Shown here: positions 35,164 to 46,500 of the stretch, one piece after another | Layout of the letters: each line of letters starts with the position of its first letter | Numbering within the stretch: position 1 is the first letter of the stretch | Assembly: GCF_000151315.2 (NCBI RefSeq) | Contig: NW_011887293.1 | Span: 1,970,205 to 2,034,204 of the forward strand | Direction of reading: 5' to 3' | DNA from: Capsaspora owczarzaki ATCC 30864 | Taxonomy: Eukaryota > Opisthokonta > Filasterea | DNA: 64,000 nt | Position numbers and translations under genes: made by a program | The notes under the pieces: generated by a model | What the model was told of the DNA's origin: nothing | Databases searched by the model: none | What the model saw: only the letters and a program-made list of their open reading frames with translations

Positions 35164-38100
35164 CTACAACGCTGTAATCAGCTCCTCCCCATCGTCTCCG
35201 GTCACGGGCGCAGACGCAGCTGCAACTGGAGACGCTGAGGTCGCAGACGAGCTCTTCAACGTCTCGCTCGTAGGTTTGGCACGAGGCGGGGTTCCGAACC
35301 CAGGCGCATCCGGCTCTGCGCCTCCACCACCCATCAGAGCCCCCAGCAAGTCCGAGTGCTTGTCTTCCGCGCTCGTAGGGTGCATGAGCGCAGCCATAAA
35401 GTCGGCATGCTGCTCGGGAATGATTTCCAGCTCTTGTATCCGAACAAAGAGATTGCACAAGTCCAGTCGCTCGCCACGAACGGTCTTGAGCGGAATCTGG
35501 CGGTAGCCCACCCGCACGCTGTTCAGCGGGAGTGTCGCGACACCGACAACGACAGCAAGACCAGCAAGTGAAGTGTCGTACACGACAAACCGCAGCGTGG
35601 CGATTTCTGGCAGGATGACTTTTTGAGAAACCTGCTCCTTCCACATGGGAAAGGGCGTTGTGTTGTTGGTCGCCGCGGTGCGCTTTCGGCACGAGTCGAC
35701 CGGGAGCCCGTGCACTTCAACATCCACAAACGGAGACACGACGCTGACGGTCGGCAACTGGGCAGAGATGACGTCCACAACAAGATTGATGGGCACGACA
35801 TGCTCCACCGTGTTGTCGTTCGGGTCAAAGCCAATGTCTTCGCGCATCACGTACGGCTTGAGCACGTAGCCGCAGCGGCCATTCACTGAGAATTTGGCCA
35901 TGTTGAGTTGCATCGGAAGATCGGGCGTCTGGTAATTGAGCGCAGCCATCTGGCAGCCGCTGTTCCAATGAGGCTGGGGATTGTAGTTGGTGGAGTCGAT
36001 GCGCTTGCCGCTGGGATAGATGCGGCTAAACTGTCGCATGTTGTACAGCATGAAATCGCGCGCCGACTTTTTTTGGTGCTTTTCTGCGGTCGCCTCGCCA
36101 AAGGAGCACATTTGGTTGCACCGTGCGTTCTCGCGCGAGTCGGCAAACGATTTGAATGGAATGGGCTCGGTGTAGATGACCAGCTCGGACAGCTCTTCGG
36201 CAATCTGGCGGCCCGTCTTCTGAGGCTCGTGCACCGGTGCAACAAACCCCGAAGGCGAGGAGGACTCGTTGGCCACAAAGTCGGGGTCGTCCTCCTCCTC
36301 AATCACGGGCTCGTTTTCAGTGTTGCTGTTGGTGGGCGTTCCAGATGAGGTAGTAGCGGAGGGCGTGACGGCGGCGGACAGGCTTGTCGCAGAGGAGCCA
36401 GTCGTCGAGGGCGTGACGACTCCGTTCGTGGGAGACGGTGAGGCTGGTGGCGCGGGTGACGCGGTTGCTGTGCCATTCCCGTCGACCGCAACACCATCAG
36501 CATCAGAGACTGCGAGCTCAACCGCTGCGAAACTAGGGACGGAAATCGCTGCGGCGGAAGCACGCGTGCTGCTCACACTGCTCACGCTGCTCAAATTGCT
36601 CAGTGGTCCTCCTGCAATGTCGCGGCGCTTCTTGTTCTTGATGAGAATCTTGTAGCGCAAATCATCGGGCGACGGCAGCTTCTCGGGCAGCGAGTCGCCG
36701 TCCAGGAACTCGTCGAGGAGGAGGTCTTTGAAGAGGGTCCGACAATACAGAGCCATTTTCTTTTGCTGCGGAATGGAGCAGTGGTTTTCAAAGGACAGAA
36801 TCACTGGGTACGGAGTTGTTTCAAAGGCATAGTCCCGGATGGCCTTGATGACATCGTAAAACTTGATTTTAGAAGTCAACGTGTGGCCGTGGTAAATGAT
36901 GGGCTCGCCGTCGTCACCATCCCAGCAATCGAGCTCGATGCAACGGCAGCCAGAGAGCAAAACTTGAATGTACATTTCGACGCTAGATTCGCCGCGGAGC
37001 TGGTGGCCAGTCAAGTACGTGTTGTGGGACGACTTGATAAAGTAGTGGGCGAGAGGCTGTGTCATGTCTTGATAGACCGGGAGGTGGTCTGGCCGCAGCA
37101 CGGCGTTGTCTTCGGAGAGCAGGTAGAGCGCAAATCCGTCCAACGAGAGCAGCTTTTGCTCCTTCAACGCGTTGTTGGGCTCGTACCGCCGCAGAAGCGT
37201 CAACGTTTGCTCTTCTGTGAGCGTTTGGTCTTGCATTTTGCGGAGGAATTCGCGGAAGTGGGCCAACGTCAGAGTGGCATTCGGGTCGAGGTCTTTCGCG
37301 GGTGGCAAGCCTCGAAGCTGGCTGCGCACCGTGTTGAAGACCTCGGCAATGTCGACACGGGTGTTGGCCTTGTTGAACAAGGCGCAGTATCGCTCGAACG
37401 GGAAGAGCTCGGGCGATACACCCACCTTCTTTGAGTACGCAAAGCCCATTGACTGAAGAATTTGCTTGGTGTGCTTCTTCTTGTCCTTGCCGATCGAATG
37501 CACCACCTTTCGCAGGCTGATAAGCCCGGTTTTGGGGACGTAGGCATCAATGTAGTACTTTTTCAACGAGAGCTGTGTCGATTCGCGAACAGACTCGCGC
37601 GCCGTGGCAACGAGCGCACGCAATCCCTTCACCCAGATACCAAAGGTTTGCTCAGTGGCCGCAAACACGTGCAAAAAGTTGACGTCCAGCATATGTTGGC
37701 CGTAGACAATGGTAAACGTTGTTGCCTCGTCAATGTTGTACTTGCGCGCATTCTTGTCCCAATTTTTCGCGACCTTGCCGAGTCGCACCTCTTTGATACT
37801 GGCCACATCGATTGCTATTGTTTTGTCGAGAGTGGGCGGGGAAGGGAGGGAAGGGTTGGACGTACAAGAGGGTTAAACAATGAGCCCATCTGGAGCAATC
37901 ACACAAAACAAAAGCGGGCAAAAAGAAACGAAAACAAACAAACGAAAAAAAAAAAAACAAAAAAAAAAAAACGTACTAAACTCCTGGGTGTCACCAATCC
38001 GCCGTTGAGCCGACTTGTAGACAATCTGATGGCAGTAGGCGCTCAAACAAAAGTGGTTGAGTTGGGGCTTGGATTCGTTTGTAAAGGAGAGCAGTGTGGT

Positions 38101-38580
38101 GCCGATGCGCAGCATCTCGATGCATTTGGTGGGGCTGAGGTCGCACTTGATCACTGGCTTGTCCGAGTTGACGACAGCAGGCGCGGTACGCCCTTTGATG
38201 GACTTGCCGCGGAGGAGAGGCTGCGCCGCCTCGTCCTTGACCGCAAACATGGGCTCCATGACGAGGCCGCTCTTGTCGCTGCCAAAGAAGGTGGACACTT
38301 TGGAGTGGGTTTTGACCAGGGTGAAGCTGGGCTTGGCGCCATTGGCGGTGGGAGTGTCGTTGCCAGACTCGGAGTCATCTCGTGACAATGGAGTGGACGG
38401 CGTTGATGACGTGTTGGTGGCCGAGCTGGCGTTGCTCGTTGTGCTGGCCGGCGACTGCATCGGGCTTGGGCTGGCGGCCGATGCAGCGATCGAGGTCTTC
38501 CTGCTGACGCTCGGGCTTTCCGACACTGCACAAGATGGGGAATCACAGCGAGATTGCAGATTTTGAAATGAGAATGACAT
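35164..38580 (-). CDS. PLCB: Phosphoinositide-specific phospholipase C, beta type
   Basis: Two exons, 38580-37977 and 37814-35164, joined in phase 1; about 1084 aa. Order: Ser-rich N-terminus (1-90), a PH-like domain split by the intron (about 130-275), EF-hand-like region, X domain (about 440-570) with MTQPLAHYFIKSSHNTYLTG holding the first catalytic His, ELDCWDGDD and YHGHTL with the second His; a low-complexity X-Y linker; Y domain (about 740-855) with SRIYPSGKRIDSTNYNPQPH and GCQMAALNYQT; C2 domain. Segment by segment it is closest to PLC-beta rather than delta. After C2 a short helix (QHADFMAALMHP) matches the proximal C-terminal region of PLC-beta, but the long distal coiled-coil domain is absent. 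An intron acceptor-like site after codon 14 leaves the extreme 5' end uncertain. Confidence 0.92.
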
Positions 38581-38863
38581 GATGACTTTTGGGTGACGAC
38601 GGGTTCAGCTGATGAACGAGAATGGAAACCCGCAACAACAACAACAACCAAAAAAAAAAAAAAAAAAAAAAAAACCTTGTCAAAGTAGCAGCTTACATTC
38701 AAGGATGCCTGTGGTCAGGGACGGAGGGAGGAGGGGGGAGGGGCCAGCCGGAGAATGGAGATTCGCATGATGGAATAGAATGATCGAAGGAGAGAGCAAA
38801 CAGTTGCAGCAGACAAGCAGAGGGGGTGGAAAGTGAGCAGAACAACACAAAACCAACCTATTC

Positions 38864-38907
<44 letters not shown>

Positions 38908-38933
38908 GATCCTCATACAAAAGCCAATGGAAA

Positions 38934-38979
38934 AAAATAAAAATAAAAATAAAAACAAAAATAAAAATAAAAATAAAAC
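38934..38979. repeat. (AAAAAT)n-like low-complexity tract
   Basis: Eight or so repeats of A5T with one C interruption, 30 bases after a run of 40 A. Confidence 0.9.
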
Positions 38980-39945
38980 ACCTCGAAAAGACACTCTCAG
39001 CTGTCGCAGTGAGAAGAAAGGAGGGGGCTGCTCGTGCCTGAAGAGAGCGCAATGCACAGCTAGACAAGACCAAGGAGGCCTCCACTTCGAGACCTCAGCG
39101 CGAAACCGGCCGCTGGAGACGACGACTGGAAGGGATGAAAAAAAAAAAAAAGGAGGCGAGAGCGCAACAACAAAAGCTCTCCGCTGTTTCGAAACTGGCT
39201 GCACCCAAGATGCAGGGACAAAGGGAGAAGAGGAAGGCGGGGGTGGGGGTGCAGCGGCTTGGACTATTGTGCAAGGAGGTCGGATGATGACGCCCTCTGG
39301 CGATGCTGCACGTAGCCCTTGCCCTTGCCTTTTGCTCTCGTCAAGACCGCCAACACAACTCGCTCTTTTTTTTTTTTTTTTTCTTTTTTTTTTTTCGTTG
39401 ATGCGAATCGGTTGCATCGCTACCACGCTTCCATCCCGCGCACTCCGCCCTCTCCCCCTTCAAGCACTTCAGTGTGCACATTCGCTCAAACATGCGGTCG
39501 TGTGTCGATGGCAGTTGCACCCCTCGCCCGCTCGACAAAACTCGGTCACCGTTCGTCTCCCCTGTTTTTTTGGTTTTTTTTTTTCTTTTGAGTATTCACT
39601 TTGATGCCTTTCTGCTGTGCTGTGCGCGCTCTCGATGGGGCCGCCCCGCCTTCCGAGCTGCCTCGTGTGTGTGTGTCGACGTATGACAATGACAATGTCA
39701 AATAGCGGATTTGCGGACTTGCTGGCGAGCCTCAAACAAAGGCACAAAAGCAGCGTTTCGTTACCAACTGGCTCGGATCGCTTGGCCATCGGCAAACCTC
39801 GGAAAAGCAAGAATGAGGATGCATGTCTGAGAGTGGGGTTTGGAAATCGGTAGCTTGAACGAAAAGCGTGTCAACGAGCTTTGCGCCTTGGTTGATGCAA
39901 AACGCGGCAGAAAGTGTTTGGTGTCAGAAGACAATGGTGTGTCTC

Positions 39946-40070
39946 ATTCGATTCGGTCGTCACTGCGTTGGTGGTACCTCTTTTAAAATATATAGTAAAA
40001 AAGAAGGTACTATAGAAACCGCCTCCGGAGGCGGATACGCGAAGCACGGAACGCAGTGACGGAATCGAAT
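39946..40070. other. 125-bp inverted-repeat element, three-way junction fold
   Basis: Outer arms 39946-39969 and 40050-40070 pair over 20 bp (ATTCGATTC plus GTCACTGCGTT) with one small internal bulge. Inside lie two further hairpins: 39974-39984 with 39999-40010 (GTACCTCTTTT, one bulge, AT-rich loop) and a perfect 16-bp palindrome CCGCCTCCGGAGGCGG at 40019-40034. It could be a MITE-like element or a structured RNA gene. No flanking target-site duplication is obvious. Confidence 0.6.
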
Positions 40071-40559
40071 CCTAAAAACGAAAGGGTCAAAAGTTCTCTC
40101 TTCACCCTCGAAGCGATCGTGTCAATGTCAGGCATTAGTTTATGACGGCATATTTGGACTACTGAACGACATGTTAACTTGCTGTTGATTTCCAAAAGAT
40201 GGATGGAAACGGAGCAGGTCAATACGTTTTGGCAATTGGAGGTGCTCTGTCAACCTAACGTTGCAAAGCACACTTTGACCCAATTTTTACGAAACTAAAA
40301 TTTTTCCGTTTCTAGCGCCGTCTCCTGTCAGAAAACACCTCTGACAAATAGCTTATTCTGACATATCAATCTTGAGGCCTATCCGGCTCCGGAGATCGGA
40401 CTCGCCACCAGCTCAAACCCACGGTGCATTGGCGCGAAAACTTGCAACAGCAGGTTCACCCTCAAGTGCACCGGAAACACCTCCCTGCACCCATTGCAAT
40501 GCATGATGAATTATATTTCACATGCATTTCGGGTGGTCGGGTCAGTTCTCATCTGCGCC

Positions 40560-43500
40560 ATGACCAGCACAAGCGCGTCGTCTCCGCTGGCTTTCTTTGG
40601 GAGCGGTGGCTCGAGTGCCGCGCTCGCCGTGCCGGCCAACAACGACACGCAGCTGCTCCTGACCCTCGTCACCCGCATCCGCGAGAAGGTGCGTTTTCGG
40701 ACCTGTCATGTGTCTCTGCCTCTCCGTCGTCCACTTGGTCGTCGTAGTCTAGTGCACGACACGCAGACCGCGGCACAATGCATGAACGGTCGTTTTCGTA
40801 TTTGTTTTATTTTTTTATTTTTTTATTTTTATTTTTTTTCGATACCGGTTGATTGTTTGGCCTGCCGATTCGTGTCCATCGGGCCTTTTGGGGCATCCGA
40901 TTCGTACTGGCATCGCTTACTAACTACGACGCCAGAAGGGCGACTTGGTGGTGCAAAGGGGAGCATGCAGAATCCAGTTCAAAAAGCAAAATGTACAGCA
41001 AAAAAACAAAAAAAAATCCGTCTAAAATCAAATGATTTATTCCAATCCTTACACTTTCTGCCGTCGCAAGTTGTGCGTGCTTTTTGGGGGGCAGGGGCAG
41101 GCCATCCACACTGACTTGAGCACCCTACGATGCTCGTGTGCTCCATATGCGAGGCCACAGACGCCCGCACGATCAGGCGCTTTTGCACGGCAGCAAACCG
41201 ATGCAGCGTGATTGCTGACAAAAAAAAAAAAAAAAAAAAAACCTTCACCAAACAATGTTCTATTTTATTATTTTTATTTTTTATTATTTTTTTTTTTTGT
41301 GGCTAAATTTTATTATTCTGATTATTTATTTTTATGGCAAGTAACAATTTGAAGACTCACTTCTTTGTTCAATCTGCTTGCTTTGACACTGTTTCGTAAT
41401 ACCGCTTTTTTGGATTCGTACGCAGCTGCCATGCTATGCGCAGAACAAGGAAGGCGGGTTGTCGGTCCTGCGGGACAAGGAGCTCGTCGAGAGCAATCGG
41501 CAGGCGCTGATCAAGTTGAGCGAATTCAGAATGTCGCTCATCGTCACACACATGTGCATGCAGATCGAGCAGATTGGCAAGGTGAGTGGTTGGCGGGGAT
41601 GTGCTACCGTTCGCGTCCCGTTCGTGTCGGCGTTGCCACGATTTGAGCAGAGTCGCACTCATTCCCCCCCGCGTCTGACTGCCAACAACAGCTCCGGTCG
41701 GCAAATCCACACATGACAGAGGATGATGTTGCATCCATTGCAGACTCGCAGTTGATTGTGCTGAATACAATCCGGGAATGCATGTCGTATCATGCAGAGT
41801 GCTGGGTACGGAATCTGTTTGTTTTTTGCCAAGTTTGCTCTTTTTCAAAGTGGTTTGCCGTTTGCACTCATTCGTTTCCTCCATCGCCACCATGATAGGA
41901 AAAGAAGCTTCGGCGTGGCAGCGTGAGCGTAGCAGAGGTACGAAGCGGTTGCACACCATTGTCTCATCGCGAGTTTGGGTTTCTTTTGAAGGCTCATCTC
42001 TGGTGCGTTTCGACCATTCCACACTTTTTCATCAACCCCAGGCACAAACCACCATATCGCCAGATTTTACGGAAAAGCTGGGTAGCCTCGTCTTGTCAAA
42101 CACATATCCGCTCTTGAGCCTGAAGGACTCGCCACGAGCTGCAGAGATAACAGCAGTCGTCAGCTCCATCATTGCCCTTGTGAGCGTATCGACCTTTTCG
42201 GTTATTTTCAGCCGTATTGGGCAAAAGACCTCCGTGCTCAAGGTGTCGCAAGAGGACGCTCCCGACCCTGGCGAGCTTGTGCTCATTGAACACGCCGATC
42301 TCAACCGAGCACGGCTCGTGCAAGTGTTGGATGGTATGTCTGGCTTTCCTTCGTTGCGTTGAATCGCGAAAGTTTGGCTGGTCGGCGAGCGCGCTCAACT
42401 TGCTTCTTGTGCGTTTTGCTTCTTGTACGTTTTATCTTCTTCTTGTATGTTTTTTTTCTTCTTTTTTCTTCTCTCTCTTTTGGCGACGACACAGACATTG
42501 CCTCAAAGAGTGCCGTCTTCAAGAAATCGTTGATCATCTACCTTGCTGGTGCCCTGCGAACTGCCATTTGGAATTGGATTCATCGCCACCCGTACGAGTT
42601 TGTTGCGCTTTCCAAGTCAGAGCATCGTCTATGTGGTAAGGACAAGTCAAATCATGAATGTCATGAGTCGTGAGCGAATGATGAGAGGTGTCTCTGACTT
42701 GCCTGTTTTGTTGTGGCAGACAATGTCGAAGTCTTGTTCAACCAGTTCGATAGCTTGAGCAGCGCTCAGCAAAAGTACCGTGCCGTGACATATCCCATTC
42801 AAGCAATGCTTCTTGTGCTGTGCCCCGACATTCTGCTAGCTCTAGGAAGCAAGCAAGATGACAGACTTGAAACCAAGGTCAGCTTCATCAAAAGAAAACT
42901 GTTTTTTTTTTTTTTTCGTTTTTGTTTTTTGGTTCTGAGCGTCTCACCTCCACCAACCCTTTGAATCTACCAATTTTTTTTTGACAGGCGCGATTCTTGG
43001 AAAGCTTGAAAAAGTGCTTGTCGTCGTCCAAGAATCCAGACTTGGCAGCAGTCCCGTATGTGGACATTTGCAAAGCCTCAACGTATGTTGACAAGACGGA
43101 CATTTCAAGTCTGCGCTACTTGATGCCGTCGATTGAGCAAGAGTTGAAAACCTTGCTCTTCAACCCAGCCAAGCCCTTTACGACAAGCGAAGGCGAAGTC
43201 GACCAGCAACTCATGGTGGATTACTTGCTTGCCTACTACCGTGTGAATCCGCGCACTGTCATTACGACCATTTTCGCTGATTGTTTCAAAGAGGATTCTC
43301 CCGCCATCTTTAAGCTCGTCTTGGTCAAGACGCTCTATCAGATTGCGACGGAGGGCTCCATGATGCCCTGGCATCCCAAGCTCGAGCAAGCGTACCCAGC
43401 CATTTGTGCGCCGCTGCGGAAAATGTTCCAGGCCTTCATTTTAAAGACGCGCCACCATGAGGCAAACCGTCGCACGATCAAATCCAAGACCGACAAAAAG

Positions 43501-46500
43501 GCCATGGAGGAGTCGGTTGATGTTGAAATTTTGCTGCGGGTCATTCAGCTTTATCACGCGGATCCCAAGCTCGCTCTTTATGTAAGAAGCGCCCGTGCAT
43601 CGTTTTTCTTTTTTTACCTAGGCTGCTTTGGCGGCGGGGAGAGGGAATTTGGTTGTTGTGGGTTGTCTCTTTTTTTTTTTTTTTTTTTTTTTTTTGGTTG
43701 TTGCTGTCGCTGATGCATCCTAACGCATCTTGCCGCAATTGCCGACTCTACCTCCTGAACAGTACAATGCACAAACCTCGGGCAACATCACCAACGACAT
43801 TCGCGAGCTGTTGACTGGCCTCACATCGTGCCTGCAAGACACTGGCAACCCAGAGATTGTGGACGCAGCAGCCAAGGCTGTCATGGAGCTTCACAAGCCG
43901 GCCAACATGAGTTTGTGGAACATTCAGGACGTGATGGCGTGCTTGTGGGAAGTCAGTTCACACGTCATTGCCTCCATGACATTGCACCTGATTGGCACCA
44001 AGTTCAGCGCCTCCGTGCTCTTTGTGAGCTGGCTTCGCGAGCTGATCAACTCACGCAATGCCTTCCTGCGCAATCAGGCGCGCGAGAGCTCGACGGAGGT
44101 TGGGGTGAGCGGTGGCAGCACGACCATGAAAATTCGAACAACCGCCAACATCAAGCTAGAAGTCACCTTCTTGTTGCATCTTTGGCATCCAGATGTCAAT
44201 GTGGTTGCAGTCGCTGCGAACGGCTTTGGAAGCCTATGCGAAGAAATTGACATTTTGCATCCCGATCTGAACGACCAGGACGACTCCATCCTGTCACAAC
44301 CCGGCATTCCATCTATCGTGGCCAATCTTGATGTGTATCGCGAGATTGCCAGATCTGGCAATGTGGGCACCGGTATGTCCCCTGTTTTTGTCTTGTTGTT
44401 GTTGTTGTTCTAGTGCTCGTTCCCCCTTGTTTTTTATTTGTCCTTGGCTAATCGTTTTCTGTTTGATTTGGTTTCAAATCTTTTTCCCCCACGTTCTTCT
44501 CCTCAGGACGTGCTGCCCAGCAAAAGCGCATCCGTGGCCTATTGCGCCGATTGATTTGCCAGACGGAGGGCAACCTGCAGGCTTGGGAGGAAACGAGCAG
44601 TCGATGGACGAATCTTACCACCCAACTCCGAGACTACCACACGACTGCCGGTGTGGCCGAAAGCACCCCGGACCGCAAGCGCAGCGTGACCTGGATAAGC
44701 ATGTCCAATCTGAAGCTGTCACTCCAAAAGACCGACGAAGCACCTATTGCCCAGGAAAAGTCGCTACAGGAGCTGCAGACAGAGTGGGCGCAAATGACTG
44801 GCTTCTTGGTGGCGCTCGGTGGCGTTTGCCTTTATTCGAACGTGCGATCGCGCGACTTGATGGCCATCGCTCCAGCTGCACCGATGATTGATCTCAAGGT
44901 GTTCAAAGACACCATTTCCCGCACGACAGGGGCGAGTTTGGCCGTCTCCTCTCCCATCCGCAGCTGTTACCGCTTTGTGAGCGAGCTCATCTCCCTCCTT
45001 GTGGTGGACGGTGACGCCACCAGCTCGTTCATTCGCGAGACCACGCGAGACATGATTGGTCTGGAAATGACGCCGACCATGTACCCGATCTTGTTTGCGC
45101 ACATCACGCTGCAAGTCGAGAGCTACTTTGATCCCAAGAACTCTCAGCCGCGACCCTCCGATGTGGCCACGCTCTTTATCGACCAAGCACTCTCCATTTT
45201 GAAGCACGTTCTGGACGGCCGCAAAAACCCGAGCGCAAGTGGCGCCGCCGCCGCAGCTCCCCAGGGCGGGGCCGGACCGGTTGGCCACGGCTCGCGGCCA
45301 AGCATCAGCGGCCCCTCTGCGCCCCAGGTGCCGACCATTGTCGCATCGTTCGACAGCATTGACATGGAGGGCTTGATTGGCATGATTGTCAAGTATGTGG
45401 CCGCTCTCGCTGCAGGCCAGACGACCCTTCGACTGCGTACAAAGCTCTGCCAAGTCATCGAGCTGGTCATGTCCCGTCGCGCGAGCTTGACCTTCAAGCA
45501 CGAGGCCCTCTTCCGAAACAAGCTGGTCGAGGTGTTGATTGAGTGGATCTGGGGCTTTTCCGACAGCTCGACGCGTTCCAACCCGGGCGCGGTGCCCAAC
45601 TTCCGCATGAGCCTTTCGGGCGAGAGCGGCCTCGGTGGCGCAGCAAACGCTACCGGAGGGGTTGGTGGAGCCATCAACGGCACGAATGCCGGGCCAGTTG
45701 CTGCTGCCGCAGCCGCCGCACAACAGGGCGTCGCACCATCGGTTGCTGGCGGCGCAGGTGGACTCGTGGGCGGCGGCGCGACTGCAGCCAGCAACCCGAG
45801 TGGCGCCCAGATGGCATCGCCTGGCGCCGGTCCTCCGCTGCTCGATGACGGCAGCACTGAGCGCTTGTATCGCGATCTCGATGCTGCCTGCATGCGCACT
45901 GTTGTGAGTTTGCTCGCCGGCCTGCCGCTGCTGACCGATGTGGACGAAGCGGACGCCGCGCAGGCTAAATCGGCGCTCTTCCTGAAGCACTTTAGCTTCT
46001 TTAAGAGCGTGATGAACTCTTGCCGCGACTTTGAGCTGCATAGCAAGCGCAACATGGATGAGCCCATTCGCCAGCATCTCATCGTCTTCCGGGAGGCGAC
46101 TGTTCTCGCCATGTCCAACTTGCTCAACGCGAACGTCGACAGCGGCCTGACGCACTCAATCACGATGGGCTACCACGACGACACCAAGACGCGTACAGCA
46201 TTCGTGGAGGTGTTGACCAACATTCTCAAGCAAGGCACCGAGTTTGACGCGCTGGCTGAGACGGCCAAGGCGGATCAGTACGCCAAGCTCGTCGCCATTG
46301 TGACTGGGGACGACACGGATTGCTCGATTGCCTTGTCCCTGTGCTCTGCTGTGCCGCCTGCTCAGGCAGACGAGCTTTTGCGTATCCTCACGAGCATTTT
46401 TCAGGCTCGCGGTCGCGTCGTTCCCTTCCTTCGTGCCATGCTCGACGAGGAGGTGCAAGCTGCCGAAAGCGCCGAGACGCTCTTCCGTCGCAACTCGCCA

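Larger units (their letters stand above)
38581..40559. other. 2-kb divergent region PLC-beta/NF1
   Basis: The PLC-beta half has a 40-A run (38865-38904), an (AAAAT)n-like tract (38934-38979) and poly-T at 39365-39395. The NF1 half, from about 39690, is quite different: no homopolymers, and it contains the structured element described separately. A 57-codon frame from the ATG at 39683 is not supported by any recognisable homology. Confidence 0.5.

Noticed and set aside
39683-39853. 57-codon frame upstream of NF1
   Set aside because: No homology, no splice link to NF1 in phase, and a length expected by chance.
40050-40075. GGAATCGAATCC resembling a tRNA T-arm
   Set aside because: It is the right arm of the inverted-repeat element and pairs with 39946-39969; there is no A box at the right distance.
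44764-46163. Long minus-strand frames opposite NF1
   Set aside because: Shadow frames of the GC-rich neurofibromin exon; no motifs and a random residue pattern.
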